From NCBI RefSeq assembly GCF_007922615.2, contig NZ_CP042301.2, positions 3,456,001-3,520,000 on the forward strand: a stretch of 64,000 nt of DNA, written 5' to 3'. The position numbers were made by a program, and so were the translations under genes. This DNA is from Nitratireductor mangrovi. Its GTDB lineage: Bacteria > Pseudomonadota > Alphaproteobacteria > Rhizobiales > Rhizobiaceae. The stretch's first letter is position 1. Each line of letters begins with the position of its first letter. This document shows positions 8,675-19,817 of this stretch, piece by piece. The notes beneath the pieces are model-generated. The model saw nothing but the letters and a program-made list of their open reading frames with translations. It was not told where the DNA came from and searched no databases.

Positions 8675-9217
8675 ATGCACGTCCTGCTCACCAGCCGCCT
8701 GACACTCAGGCCGCCCGCGCTGCCCGATGCCGAAGACATCGCCCTCTGGCTCAACAACTGGAACGTGGCCCGCATGCTCGGTCCGGTGCCGTTTCCCTAT
8801 TGGGCGGCCGACGCCGAGGACTGGATCGCCGGCCTCGCCGACAGGCCCCACGGCCTGGTCTACACGATCCACCGCGAGCGCCTGATCGGCGTCGTGTCGC
8901 TGGAAGGTGACGCGGGCGAGCCTCGGCTCGGCTACTGGCTCGGCGAAGCATGGCATGGCCACGGCTTCATGACGGAAGCGGCGGGAGCACTGATCGCGCA
9001 CGCCTTCGCGACGCGCGGCATCCACGCCATTTCGTCCTCGGTCTTTGCCGACAATCCAGCATCGATGCGGGTGCAGGAAAAGCTCGGCTTCGTCGTGAGC
9101 GGCGCGCGCCAGACGTGGTCGCGCTCACGCCAGGCGCAGGTGCCGACCTGGACGACGCGGCTGACCGCGACGGCCTTCGCCAGAACCATGGAAACTGAAC
9201 GCAAGGCCGCCGCGTGA
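8675..9217 (+). CDS. GNAT family N-acetyltransferase (RimJ/RimL-like), first copy
   Basis: Probable acetyl-CoA-dependent acetyltransferase, 180 residues. The opening LTSRLTLRPPALPDAEDIA is typical of RimJ/RimL-like members, and the acetyl-CoA loop is GEAWHGHGFMTEA (about 90-102), followed by the NPASMRVQEKLGF motif. CGGAGG precedes the start. The substrate is unknown. It overlaps the four bases before the second acetyltransferase's reading frame and lies 18 bp behind the rpmA terminator. The last residues (ETERKAAA) are charged and probably disordered. Confidence 0.85.
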   Translation: MHVLLTSRLTLRPPALPDAEDIALWLNNWNVARMLGPVPFPYWAADAEDWIAGLADRPHGLVYTIHRERLIGVVSLEGDAGEPRLGYWLGEAWHGHGFMTEAAGALIAHAFATRGIHAISSSVFADNPASMRVQEKLGFVVSGARQTWSRSRQAQVPTWTTRLTATAFARTMETERKAAA

Positions 9218-9243
9218 CGCAGCCCCTGCAAGGAGGACTAACA

Positions 9244-9837
9244 ATGATCGATGACGAAGAAGAGCAGGAAAGTCGCAGCAGGGCCATCGACTGCCCGGTG
9301 CTGGTCACCGAGCGGCTGGTGCTGCGTCCGCCGCACCAGGACGATGTGCCGGAACTGGTGGAACTCGCCAATGAGCGCCGCATCGCCGAGATGCTCGGCC
9401 GCATGCCGCACCCCTACGGCGAGATGGAGGCGCGCGCCTTCGTAGCCACCACGCGGCGTCGGAACGACGGCTGCACCTACGCCGTCACCAACGCCGACAA
9501 CGGTGCCTTCATTGGCTGCGCCGGCCTCAACGACACGCCGCGTGGCCTCGAAATCGGCTACTGGATCGGCGGGCCCTATTGGGGCCGGGGTTATGCCACC
9601 GAGGCCGCGCACGCTCTGGTCGACTTAGCCTTTCGCGCCACCGCCATCGACACGCTGCACGCCTCCTGCCGCGTCGTCAATTCGGCATCGCGGCGGGTAA
9701 TCCACAAATGCGGCTTCCAGTATTGCGGCCAGGGCATGCTGAACTCGATCGCCGCCGGCCAAGTACCGGTCGAGCGCTATCAGCTCGACCGCAAGACCTG
9801 GGTAAGCCTCAGAACGTGGGCGCAGTCGACGTCCTGA
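9244..9837 (+). CDS. GNAT family N-acetyltransferase (RimJ/RimL-like), second copy
   Basis: A 197-residue acetyltransferase of the same subfamily as its neighbour, apparently an old tandem duplicate. Start chosen at ATG 9244 because AAGGAGGA lies nine bases upstream; an earlier in-frame ATG at 9214 overlaps the previous gene's stop. An acidic N-terminal segment (MIDDEEEQESRS) precedes VTERLVLRPPHQDDVPELV, with the acetyl-CoA loop GGPYWGRGYATEA and the later NSASRRVIHKCGF motif. The substrate is unknown. Confidence 0.85.
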   Translation: MIDDEEEQESRSRAIDCPVLVTERLVLRPPHQDDVPELVELANERRIAEMLGRMPHPYGEMEARAFVATTRRRNDGCTYAVTNADNGAFIGCAGLNDTPRGLEIGYWIGGPYWGRGYATEAAHALVDLAFRATAIDTLHASCRVVNSASRRVIHKCGFQYCGQGMLNSIAAGQVPVERYQLDRKTWVSLRTWAQSTS

Positions 9838-9865
9838 CGCGCCGGGTGCGACGCGCCCGCCGCGC

Positions 9866-10312
9866 TCAATCGCCGAGCAGGCGGCGGGGGCCCTTGCCCG
9901 TCTGCGACAGCCGATCCTCCGGGTTGCGCAGCGGGCAATGTTCCGTCGACAGGCATCCGCATCCAATGCAATCGGTCAGCGCATCGCGCAGCCGCGCCAG
10001 CCGCGCGATGCGCTCGTCCAGCTTGTTCGCTCATTGCCGCGAGAGCCGTTCCCAATCTTCGGCAAGCGGCGCCCGGTCCTTCGGCAACGCGTCGAGGGCG
10101 TCGCGGATTTCCGCCAACGGAATGCCGAGCGACTGACCGAACTGGATGATTCCGACCCGCCGCAGCGTGCCCGGCGGATAGCGCCGCTGATTGCCGGAAG
10201 TCCGCCAGCTGCCGATCAAGCCCTTCGTTTCGTAGAAGTGCAGCGCCGACACCGCGACGCCGCTGCGTGCCGAGACCTCACCGACCGACAATTCGCGCCT
10301 AGGCGATTTCAT
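9866..10312 (-). pseudogene. soxR: soxR with single in-frame TGA (nonsense codon 94)
   Basis: Redox-sensing MerR-family activator. The first 93 codons encode the DNA-binding half (LSVGEVSARSGVAVSALHFY, then TSGNQRRYPPGTLRRVGIIQ). A TGA at 10031-10033 follows ERLSRQ, exactly where SoxR proteins have tryptophan (LSSQW in E. coli). Past the stop the same frame continues without further damage: a dimerisation helix, the 2Fe-2S cluster motif CIGCGCLSTEHC and a normal C-terminus RRLLGD, ending at 9866. Total length (148 codons plus stop) is normal. One G-to-A change, a sequencing error or UGA read-through are the possible explanations. A perfect sox-box lies upstream. Confidence 0.88.
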
Positions 10313-10315
10313 TTC

Positions 10316-10346
10316 TTGACCTCAACTAATGTTGAGGTTGTAGCAG
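10316..10346 (+). promoter_or_regulatory. SoxR operator and MerR-type promoter
   Basis: An 18-bp perfect dyad, CCTCAACTAATGTTGAGG (10320-10337), matches the known SoxR box pattern. It sits between TTGACC (10316-10321) and TAGCAG (10341-10346) with the 19-bp spacer typical of SoxR-activated promoters. It faces the membrane-protein gene on the plus strand and overlaps the divergent soxR promoter region. Confidence 0.88.
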
Positions 10347-10375
10347 GCTCGCAGTCGCAGTCAACGGAGCCTCAC

Positions 10376-10783
10376 ATGGACATCGCCTTCAGCATTCTTC
10401 TCATGATTCATCTGGCGTCGCTCGTCGTTGGTGGCGCCACCAACGTCGCCATGCCGCTGATCGGCCGCCGAATGGCGGGGGCTTCGCCCGACACGCTCGC
10501 CCGCCTGGGCCCGATCGCGAAGCAGCTTCAGCTCAACGCCCAGATTGCATTGACCCTGCTGGTCCTCACCGGCATCGCCATGCTCTGGCTGCGTTATGAC
10601 GGCCAGATTGTCGCGCTGGGGCCGTGGTTTATCGCAAAGCTCGCATTCATCGGGGTGATCCTCCTGGCCACGGTTCTCGGCCTCATTCTCAAGCCACAGC
10701 AGATCAACCCGAGGATTTTTGGGCTCACGATGCGGTTTGCGCTGATCGGGATCGTCATCTGTTCGGTGATGACGTTCGGCTGA
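10376..10783 (+). CDS. Small four-helix membrane protein, predicted SoxR target
   Basis: A 135-residue protein with four hydrophobic helices (about residues 2-25, 48-72, 80-103 and 115-135). The first helix carries LLMIHLASLVVGGATNVAMP, with a histidine that could bind heme or metal as in CopD- or DUF2269-like proteins, but I do not recognise the family with certainty. It lies 39 bp downstream of the sox-box dyad on the plus strand. No other gene is between them, so it is the likely single target of the local SoxR. Function unknown. Confidence 0.75.
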   Translation: MDIAFSILLMIHLASLVVGGATNVAMPLIGRRMAGASPDTLARLGPIAKQLQLNAQIALTLLVLTGIAMLWLRYDGQIVALGPWFIAKLAFIGVILLATVLGLILKPQQINPRIFGLTMRFALIGIVICSVMTFG

Positions 10784-10787
10784 GGTC

Positions 10788-12836
<2,049 letters not shown>

Positions 12837-12837
<1 letters not shown>

Positions 12838-13985
12838 TGGCCCTGGGCCCGCTTTCGGCCTATCGCCGCATTGCGGTGAAGGTGGGGTCGGCGCTGCTGG
12901 TCGATCGCCAGCAGGGCCTGAAACGCGACTGGCTCGCCTCGCTCTGCGACGACATCGCCACGCTGGCGCGCAAGGACGTCGAGGTCTGTGTCGTTTCCTC
13001 CGGCGCCATCGCGCTCGGCCGTTCGATGCTCGGGCTCGGCCGTCGCGCGCTGAAGCTCGAGGAAAGCCAGGCCGCCGCCGCCGTCGGCCAGATCGCGCTG
13101 GCCGGCGCCTGGTCGGAGGCGCTCGGGCGGCTGGGCCTGACCTCGGGCCAGGTGCTGGTGACCCTTGGCGACACCGAAGAACGCCGACGTTATCTCAATG
13201 CGCGCGCCACGATGTCCACGCTCCTGAAGCTGAAATCGATCCCCGTGATCAACGAGAACGACACGGTGGCGACGTCGGAGATCCGCTACGGCGACAACGA
13301 CCGGCTGGCGGCGCGCGTGGCCACCATGATGCAGGCCGATCTTCTGGTGCTGCTTTCCGACATTGACGGGCTCTACACCGCGCCGCCGGCGCGCGATCCC
13401 GAAGCGCGCTTCATTCCGGTCGTTGAGGCGATCACACCGGAGATCGAGAGCATGGCCGGCGACGCCGCTTCCGAGCTGTCGCGGGGCGGCATGCGCACCA
13501 AGCTCGACGCCGGCAAGATCGCGACCCGGGCCGGCACTGCCATGGTCATCGCCGCCGGCACCCGCCTCAATCCGCTGGCCGCCATCGACCGCGGCGAACG
13601 CGCGACCTTCTTTCGCCCCTCGGCCAGCCCGGTGCGCGGCTACAAGACCTGGATCGCCGGCCAGCTCGAGCCGGCCGGCCGGCTGACGGTCGATGAAGGG
13701 GCGGTCGGTGCGCTGCGTGGCGGCAAGTCGCTGCTGCCGGCTGGCGTGCGTGGCGTCGAAGGGGCATTTTCGCGCGGCGACACGGTTGCCGTCGTCGCGC
13801 CCGACGGACGCGAGATCGCGCGCGGGCTGGTTGCCTATGACGCCGCCGATGCCGTAAAGATCGCCGGACTGAAAAGTGCCGACATTGCCGGTGTGCTCGG
13901 CTACCAGGCGCGGGCGGCGATGATCCACCGCGACGATCTGGTGGTGACCCCGGAGGCGCCGGCGCAACAGGAGGCCCGCGGGTAG
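12837..13985 (+). CDS. proB: Glutamate 5-kinase
   Basis: First step of proline synthesis: ATP-dependent phosphorylation of glutamate. The 382-residue protein has the amino-acid-kinase domain ([68 protein letters not shown]) followed by a C-terminal PUA domain (about 285-370), as in E. coli ProB. ATG 12837 overlaps the obgE stop; an in-frame GTG directly before it is possible. It is followed ten bases later by proA. Confidence 0.97.
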
Positions 13986-13995
13986 GGCTGCAGCC

Positions 13996-15282
13996 ATGCT
14001 CAAGACCAACGACGCCAGCGCGCTCGATATTCACGCCCTGATGCTGGAGATGGGCCGCGACGCCCGCGCCGCGGCGCGTCCGCTGGCCCTGGCGAGCACT
14101 GCCCAGAAGGATGCTGCGCTCGAGGCCATGGCCGACGCGCTTGTCGGGGACGAGGCCAGAATTCTTGCCGCCAACGCCATCGACATCGCCAATGGTGAGC
14201 AGAACAATCTTTCCGCCGCCTTCATGGACCGGCTGCGCCTCGATCCGGGGCGGATACGGTCCATGGCCGACGGGCTGCGCGCCATCGCGGCGCTGAAGGA
14301 CCCGGTGGGCGACGTGATCGCCGCCTGGGAGCGGCCGAACGGCCTCAAGATCGAGCGCGTGCGCACCCCCCTGGGCGTCATCGGCGTCATCTTCGAAAGC
14401 CGCCCCAACGTAACGGCCGATGCCGGCGCCCTGTGCCTCAAGGCCGGCAACGCCGTGATCCTGCGCGGCGGCTCGGATTCGGCCAATTCCTCGGCGGCGA
14501 TCCATGCCTGCCTGGCGCGCGGGCTGAAGTCCGCGGGCCTGCCCGAGACGACGATCCAGCTGGTGCCGGTGACCGATCGCGCGGCCGTCGGCGAGATGCT
14601 GGCCGGGCTCGATGGTGCCATCGACGTGATCGTGCCGCGCGGCGGCAAGGGCCTGGTCGGCCGCGTGCAGGCCGAGGCCCGCGTACCGGTCTTCGCCCAT
14701 CTGGAAGGCATCTGCCACCTCTACATCGATCGCTCCGCCGATCTCGACATGGCGCGCGACATAGCCGTTAATGCCAAGATGCGCCGCACCGGCATTTGCG
14801 GCGCAGCCGAGACGCTGTTGATCGACCGTGCCGCCGCCGAGACCCATCTGGTGCCGATCATGCAGGCGCTGGCCGACGCCGGCTGCGAAATCCGCGCAGA
14901 CGGCGCCGCGCGGGCCCATTTCCTGGCGGCGCAGCCCGCAAGCGAGGAAGACTGGTCCACCGAGTATCTCGACGCCATCATCTCGGTGAAGCTGGTCGAT
15001 GGCATCGAAGCGGCGATCGACCACATCGAGACGCATTCCTCCCACCATACCGAGGCGATCGTGGCCGAGGACGCGCAAGCCGTCGAGCGCTTCTTCAACG
15101 AGATCGATTCGGCGATCCTGCTCCACAACGCCTCGACCCAGTTCGCCGATGGCGGCGAGTTCGGCATGGGAGCCGAGATCGGCATTGCCACCGGCAAGAT
15201 GCACGCGCGCGGACCGGTCGGCGTCGAGCAACTCACTTCGTTCAAATACCGCGTGCGCGGTACCGGCCAGATCCGGCCTTGA
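13996..15282 (+). CDS. proA: Gamma-glutamyl phosphate reductase
   Basis: Second proline-synthesis enzyme; NADPH-dependent reduction of gamma-glutamyl phosphate. The 428-residue length is normal. Visible motifs: [20 protein letters not shown] (nucleotide-binding part of the aldehyde-dehydrogenase fold), [27 protein letters not shown] and the catalytic cysteine in [13 protein letters not shown]. The C-terminus has [20 protein letters not shown]. It overlaps nadD by four bases through TTGA. Confidence 0.97.
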   Translation: MLKTNDASALDIHALMLEMGRDARAAARPLALASTAQKDAALEAMADALVGDEARILAANAIDIANGEQNNLSAAFMDRLRLDPGRIRSMADGLRAIAALKDPVGDVIAAWERPNGLKIERVRTPLGVIGVIFESRPNVTADAGALCLKAGNAVILRGGSDSANSSAAIHACLARGLKSAGLPETTIQLVPVTDRAAVGEMLAGLDGAIDVIVPRGGKGLVGRVQAEARVPVFAHLEGICHLYIDRSADLDMARDIAVNAKMRRTGICGAAETLLIDRAAAETHLVPIMQALADAGCEIRADGAARAHFLAAQPASEEDWSTEYLDAIISVKLVDGIEAAIDHIETHSSHHTEAIVAEDAQAVERFFNEIDSAILLHNASTQFADGGEFGMGAEIGIATGKMHARGPVGVEQLTSFKYRVRGTGQIRP

Positions 15283-15923
15283 CCGACACCGCAGGCCAGT
15301 ACGCGGGCGTCGATGCCCGCTACCTGCGCATGCCCTATGTCGAGCGCGGCATGGCGGTCGGCATCTTCGGCGGTTCCTTCAATCCCCCGCATGCCGGCCA
15401 TGCGCTGGTGGCCGAAATCACCATTCGCCGGCTGCAGCTCGACCAGCTCTGGTGGCTGGTCACGCCCGGCAACCCGTTGAAGGACGCAGGCGAACTTGCC
15501 CCGCTCGCACAGCGCCTTGCTTTGTCGGAGAAGATCACGCCGGACCCGCGCATCAAGGTCACCGCCTTCGAGGCCGCGCATCGCATCCGCTACACCGCGG
15601 ACACGCTCGAACTGGTCACCTCGCGCAATCGCGGCGTCGACTTCGTCTGGATCATGGGCGCCGACAGCCTGGCAAGCTTCCATCGCTGGCAGCGCTGGCG
15701 CGACATCATGGAACTGATGCCGATCGCCGTGGTCGACCGGCCGGGCTCGACCCTGTCCTTCCTGTCGTCGGTAATGGCCAAGGCCTATAGCCGCGCCCGC
15801 GTCGACGAGGACGAGGCACCGCTGCTTGCCCGGCTGCGGCCGCCGGCCTGGACCTTCATCCACGGTCCGCGCTCATCGCTTTCCTCGACCGCGCTCAGGC
15901 AGGCACGGCGCGACGAAGACTGA
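15279..15923 (+). CDS. nadD: Nicotinate-nucleotide adenylyltransferase
   Basis: Converts nicotinate mononucleotide to the dinucleotide in NAD synthesis. A TTG start overlapping the proA stop gives 214 residues and keeps the segment [16 protein letters not shown], which reads like coding sequence; ATG 15330 (197 residues) is the alternative. The nucleotidyltransferase signature is [19 protein letters not shown], with [22 protein letters not shown] and the C-terminal SSTALR (ISSTxxR type) also intact. Confidence 0.95.
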   Translation: MTDTAGQYAGVDARYLRMPYVERGMAVGIFGGSFNPPHAGHALVAEITIRRLQLDQLWWLVTPGNPLKDAGELAPLAQRLALSEKITPDPRIKVTAFEAAHRIRYTADTLELVTSRNRGVDFVWIMGADSLASFHRWQRWRDIMELMPIAVVDRPGSTLSFLSSVMAKAYSRARVDEDEAPLLARLRPPAWTFIHGPRSSLSSTALRQARRDED

Positions 15924-16051
15924 AGCGCCCGCCAACCCAAAGGCGCGGCGGCATCCAAGCGGCATGCCGGCGAAGAGCCGTCCACTTCCGGACAGTTTCT
16001 GCCGTTTTCGTCGCCTTTCGCGGCCTGCAAAAGCGACATTCTCATCACGTC

Positions 16052-17371
16052 ATGACGCTTGCCACGCCGACCGAAGCGGAACCCGCCGCGATCGTCGAAC
16101 CGGTGCAATCCGCGCCAGTGATCGCGATCGCCAGCATTATCCTGTCGATGGCGCTGGTGGCGATCGGCAACGGGCTGATGTTTGCCTTCGTGCCGGTCAG
16201 GCTGGGCGCCGAAGGCTTTCCGCCGAGCTGGGCCGGCCTGATCCTGACCGGGCTTTCGGCAGGCGGCATGGCCGGCTGTTTCCTCACCGGGCGCATGGTG
16301 AGCCGGGTCGGCCACGCACGCGTGTTCATGACCTTTTCGGCGCTGATCATCCTGTCCTGTGTCGTCGTCAGCATTCGGGTCGATCCCTGGCTCTGGATCC
16401 CGGCGCGGGCGCTCTACGGCTTCGCCATCTCCGGCCTGTTCATCGTCGCCCAGAGCTGGCTCAACGACGTTGTCGAAAACCACATTCGCGGCCGGGTGAC
16501 CGCCTTCTTCTACGTGGCTTACGTCGTAGGCCTCGGCGTCGGATCCTATCTGCTCAGCCATATCGACGCCATGACCAACGCCGCGCCGGTAGTGGCGATC
16601 GCCTTCGGAGCCCTGTCGATCATTCCGGTGGGGCTGACGCGGCTGCGCACGCCGCCACCGCCGCCCATCGCCACGATCGCCCTGCGCCGCGCCTGGCAGA
16701 TCTCGCCGGTCGGCCTTGCCGGCATGCTCGCGGTCGGCGGCCTGTCGATGATGGTCGCCGGCTTCGCGCCGATCCACGCCACGGCGATCGGCTTCGGCAA
16801 GGATCAGGTCGCACTGCTCCTGTTCGCCATGCCGCTCGGCACCTTGCTGTTCCAGCTGCCGCTCGGCTGGATTTCGGACCGTACCGACCGCCGCTACGTG
16901 CTGGTCGCCGCGTCGCTGATCGTGATCGGCGCCGGACTGCTTGCGACGGGCGCGGACGGATCGGTACTGTTGTGGATGATAGCCGTCTACATGGTATGGA
17001 GCGGCGCGACGGAATCGATCTACTCGATCGCCAGCGCGCACGCCAACGACCGCGCCGAAAAGGACGATCTCGTGCTCCTGTCGAGCACCATGCTGTTTGC
17101 CTGGTCGCTTTCCGGCTTCGTGATACCGGGCGTTGCAACCGCGCTCACCGCATTCACCGGCACCGGCGCCTTCATCTTCATCGCCATAGCGATTGCGGCG
17201 GTCTATTGCGCCTTCGTCGTCTGGCGCCTGACCCAGGCACAGGCCGTTCCGGCGGCCGAAAGCGGCGATTTCGCGCCGCTCTCCGCTCAGGCGCCGCCGG
17301 CGGCGGAACTGGCCTATCCCTCCGCCGAGGAGCAGGAAGCCGGTGAAGGACGGCCCGCCGGCATGTCTTGA
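16052..17371 (+). CDS. MFS transporter (YcaD-like)
   Basis: Twelve-helix major-facilitator protein, 439 residues, substrate unknown. A short polar N-terminus precedes the first helix; the A-motif-like loop reads GRMVSRVGHARV, and the mid-protein loop has GWISDRTDRRYVL, both typical of MFS. The C-terminal 45 residues are Ala/Pro/Glu-rich and cytoplasmic. It lies 128 bp after nadD and before rsfS, inside a cluster otherwise devoted to growth functions, so it looks like an insertion. No clear regulator or promoter was seen. Confidence 0.85.
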   Translation: MTLATPTEAEPAAIVEPVQSAPVIAIASIILSMALVAIGNGLMFAFVPVRLGAEGFPPSWAGLILTGLSAGGMAGCFLTGRMVSRVGHARVFMTFSALIILSCVVVSIRVDPWLWIPARALYGFAISGLFIVAQSWLNDVVENHIRGRVTAFFYVAYVVGLGVGSYLLSHIDAMTNAAPVVAIAFGALSIIPVGLTRLRTPPPPPIATIALRRAWQISPVGLAGMLAVGGLSMMVAGFAPIHATAIGFGKDQVALLLFAMPLGTLLFQLPLGWISDRTDRRYVLVAASLIVIGAGLLATGADGSVLLWMIAVYMVWSGATESIYSIASAHANDRAEKDDLVLLSSTMLFAWSLSGFVIPGVATALTAFTGTGAFIFIAIAIAAVYCAFVVWRLTQAQAVPAAESGDFAPLSAQAPPAAELAYPSAEEQEAGEGRPAGMS

Positions 17372-17485
17372 AAGTGTTAAGGGTTAATGCCTATCTTCGG
17401 TATGTCGCGTGATTCACGCGGTGCGGTTGTTCTTGTTGCGAAAGGAAAGACACTGAGAACAGCACTGGGCAAGAAGGCTGAGATC

Positions 17486-17860
17486 ATGCCTTCGCCGGCT
17501 GGGATGAGCCGAGATGGTCAATCCCACGCCTTGAAAACCGTCCTTGAATCTCTGGAAGACTCCAAGGCCGAAAACATCGTCTCCATCGACATCCAGGGAA
17601 AATCGAGCCTCGGCGACTACATGGTCGTTGCGTCGGGCCGCTCGAACCGCCATGTCGGGGCCGTTTCCGATCACCTGATCAAGGCGCTGAAGGATGCCGG
17701 CCTGGGCAATGCCCGCGTCGAGGGCCTGGGCAGCGCCGACTGGGTGCTCATCGACGCCGGGGACATCATCGTCCACGTCTTCCGCCCCGAGGTACGCGAG
17801 TTCTACAACATCGAAAAGATGTGGCAGGCTCCCGATCTCGAGGACGAAACGGTCCACTAG
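17486..17860 (+). CDS. rsfS: Ribosomal silencing factor RsfS
   Basis: Binds L14 on the 50S subunit and blocks subunit joining during slow growth. ATG 17486 gives 124 residues and has AAGAAGG upstream; an in-frame ATG at 17387 would add a low-quality N-terminal tail. The family pattern is clear: LESLEDSKAENIVSIDIQGK, then DYMVVASGRSNRHVGAVSDH, VEGLGSADWVLIDAGDIIVH and FYNIEKMW. It is 15 bp upstream of rlmH, the usual partner. Confidence 0.96.
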   Translation: MPSPAGMSRDGQSHALKTVLESLEDSKAENIVSIDIQGKSSLGDYMVVASGRSNRHVGAVSDHLIKALKDAGLGNARVEGLGSADWVLIDAGDIIVHVFRPEVREFYNIEKMWQAPDLEDETVH

Positions 17861-17875
17861 CCGGCCGTCAGGGCG

Positions 17876-18358
17876 ATGCGGATTGCCGTTCACGCGGTGG
17901 GCCGGATGAAAGCCGGCCCCGAACGGGAGCTTGCAGACCGCTACTTCGATCGCTTCAGCAAGGCCGGGCCGCCGCTCGGCCTCGAATGGGCCGGCGTGAC
18001 CGAGGCGCCGGAAAGCCGTGCCGGCAGCGCCGACGAACGGCGGCGCGAGGAGGCTGCGCGACTGATCACCCATCTCGGCGGCGGGACCGCGCTGGTGCTT
18101 CTCGATGAGCGCGGCAATAACCCGGGCTCGCAAGAGTTCGCCGGCTGGCTCGCCAGGTACCGCGACGACGGCCAGCGCTCGGTGATGATCGCCATCGGCG
18201 GCCATGACGGCCATGCGCCGGAACTGAGGGGTGACGCTGCGCTGGTGATGTCGCTCGGCGCACTGACCTGGCCGCATCAGCTCGTTCGCATCATGATCGC
18301 CGAGCAACTCTATCGCGCCGCCACCATCCTGTCCGGTCACCCCTATCACCGCGCATGA
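17876..18358 (+). CDS. rlmH: 23S rRNA pseudouridine-1915 N3-methyltransferase RlmH
   Basis: SPOUT-class methyltransferase acting on helix 69 of 23S rRNA in assembled ribosomes. The 160-residue protein shows MRIAVHAVGRMKAGPERELA at the start, the SAM-binding knot with LVLLDERGNNPGSQEFA and MIAIGGHDGH, and the C-terminal LTWPHQLVRIMIAEQLYRA followed by HPYHRA, which is diagnostic. It is normal in length and paired with rsfS. Confidence 0.97.
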   Translation: MRIAVHAVGRMKAGPERELADRYFDRFSKAGPPLGLEWAGVTEAPESRAGSADERRREEAARLITHLGGGTALVLLDERGNNPGSQEFAGWLARYRDDGQRSVMIAIGGHDGHAPELRGDAALVMSLGALTWPHQLVRIMIAEQLYRAATILSGHPYHRA

Positions 18359-18378
18359 GCCCACGGCCGCGCGTTTTT

Positions 18379-18407
18379 TTGACAAATTGGCTGCACAGAT
18401 TGAGATA
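18379..18407 (+). promoter_or_regulatory. Sigma-70-like promoter upstream of envC-ctpA
   Basis: TTGACA is followed by a 17-bp spacer and GAGATA, about 50 bp upstream of the EnvC-like gene. A run of seven T just before it (from 18374), after CCGCGCG, may also mark the end of the rlmH transcript. Confidence 0.6.
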
Positions 18408-18455
18408 GCAGTGACTAGTGCGGTGTGCTGATTCTGTTCGCACGACCGTACGCGA

Positions 18456-19817
18456 ATGATCGAACGAGATCGCAGGATGACGCCAAGAGGGGGCCGGCCG
18501 GATCGGAGACTGCCGCAGCTTTGCGTCACATTGGCGATCGCGCTGACCGCCGGATTGCCGGCTCTGCCGGCCGCAGCCCAGGACGTCGGCGCCCTGGAGC
18601 GCCGGCAGGAGCAGCGCAACAGCGAGTATCAGCAGATCCTGCGTCAGATGACCTTGTCCAATGAGCGCCTCGCCGAACTGCAGGGCGAGGTTGCCTCCAT
18701 GCGCAAGGACAATGCGGCCGTCACCGCTGCGCTGATCCAGGCCGCCAAGACCGAGCGCAAGCTCACCAACGACATCGCGGAGATCGAGGCGCGGCTGACG
18801 GCGCTGAAGGATCAGGAAGAAGCGATCCGCCTTTCGCTCCATGCCCGCCGCGGCGTCCTGGCCGAGGTTCTCGGCGCGTTGCAGCGCATGGGCCTGAACC
18901 CGCCACCGGCCATCCTCGTGCGTCCCGAAGATGCGCTGGCCTCGGTGCGCAGCGCGATCGTTCTGGGCGCGGTGGTGCCTGAATTGCGCGCCGAGACGGA
19001 AATCCTGCTCGGCGACCTCAGGGAACTCGCCTCGCTGCGCGACGCGATCCAGGCCGAGCGCGAACGCCTGTTTGCCACCGTCCAGGATCAGGCGGCGGAG
19101 AAGCAACGCCTGGCGCTGCTTCTGGAAGAGAAGGCTCGCCTCCTGCGCAAGACCGAATCATCGCTCGCCGAGGAACGCGAACAGGCCGCGGCGCTTGCCG
19201 CGCGCGCCGGCAGTCTCAAAGAGTTGATCGCCTCGATCGAGACCGAGATCGTGAGCGTGCGCGAGGCGGCCACGGCCGCCCGCCAGGCCGAAGCCGAGCG
19301 CGCTCGCCGCGAAGCGGAGGCGGCGGGGCGTCCGGTGCCGGAGGCCAACCGTCTGCAAGCCGGCCTACCCTTTGAAAGCCTTGAAGGAAATGTCTCGCTG
19401 CCGGTCGCCGGAGCCGTCGTCAGGCGCTTTGGCGAGGAGGATGGGCTGGGCGGCCACATGGCCGGAGACACGGTTCAAACACAATCCAATTCTATCGTCA
19501 CAGCGCCTGCCGAAGGCGTGATTTTGTACGCGGGACCCTTCCGATCCTATGGGCAACTCTTGATACTGGATGTTGGCGACGGTTATCATATCGTTCTTGC
19601 GGGCATGGGCAGGATCAGCGTGTCGCTCGGGCAGTCGGTCCTCGCCGGAGAACCGGTCGGAGCAATGGGCGAAGCCAGAGTGGCAAGCGCTGCGGCGCTG
19701 GGCAGTGCAGGTTCCGGGCCGGAGCTCTACATAGAGTTCCGAAAAGATGGCAAACCCGTCGATCCCGCCCCATGGTGGGCGAAGCGGCGTTCTGGAAGGA
19801 CTGAAAATGATTCGTAG
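18456..19817 (+). CDS. envC: EnvC-like murein hydrolase activator (degenerate M23)
   Basis: Periplasmic coiled-coil protein expected to activate cell-wall amidases during septum splitting. The 453-residue product has a signal peptide (LCVTLAIALTAGLPALPAAAQ, ending near residue 42), two long coiled coils (about 45-130 and 180-295, rich in E/A/R heptads), then a LytM/M23 domain (about 310-445) ending PELYIEFRKDGKPVDPAPWW. The zinc ligands of active M23 enzymes are not recognisable, as in EnvC. ATG 18477 is an alternative start. It overlaps ctpA by 11 bases, suggesting joint expression. Confidence 0.9.
   Translation: MIERDRRMTPRGGRPDRRLPQLCVTLAIALTAGLPALPAAAQDVGALERRQEQRNSEYQQILRQMTLSNERLAELQGEVASMRKDNAAVTAALIQAAKTERKLTNDIAEIEARLTALKDQEEAIRLSLHARRGVLAEVLGALQRMGLNPPPAILVRPEDALASVRSAIVLGAVVPELRAETEILLGDLRELASLRDAIQAERERLFATVQDQAAEKQRLALLLEEKARLLRKTESSLAEEREQAAALAARAGSLKELIASIETEIVSVREAATAARQAEAERARREAEAAGRPVPEANRLQAGLPFESLEGNVSLPVAGAVVRRFGEEDGLGGHMAGDTVQTQSNSIVTAPAEGVILYAGPFRSYGQLLILDVGDGYHIVLAGMGRISVSLGQSVLAGEPVGAMGEARVASAAALGSAGSGPELYIEFRKDGKPVDPAPWWAKRRSGRTENDS

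Noticed and set aside
8675..9837. Two acetyltransferases as a toxin-antitoxin (TacAT-like) pair
   Set aside because: Both belong to the RimJ/RimL-type GNAT group and neither has a ribbon-helix-helix antitoxin partner.
9938..10375. In-frame upstream extension of the SoxR-target membrane protein
   Set aside because: It runs antisense through soxR and the sox-box; the ATG at 10376 starts a normal membrane helix.
13567..15231. 554-codon open frame opposite proA and proB
   Set aside because: Same antisense artefact; proA and proB are intact on the other strand.
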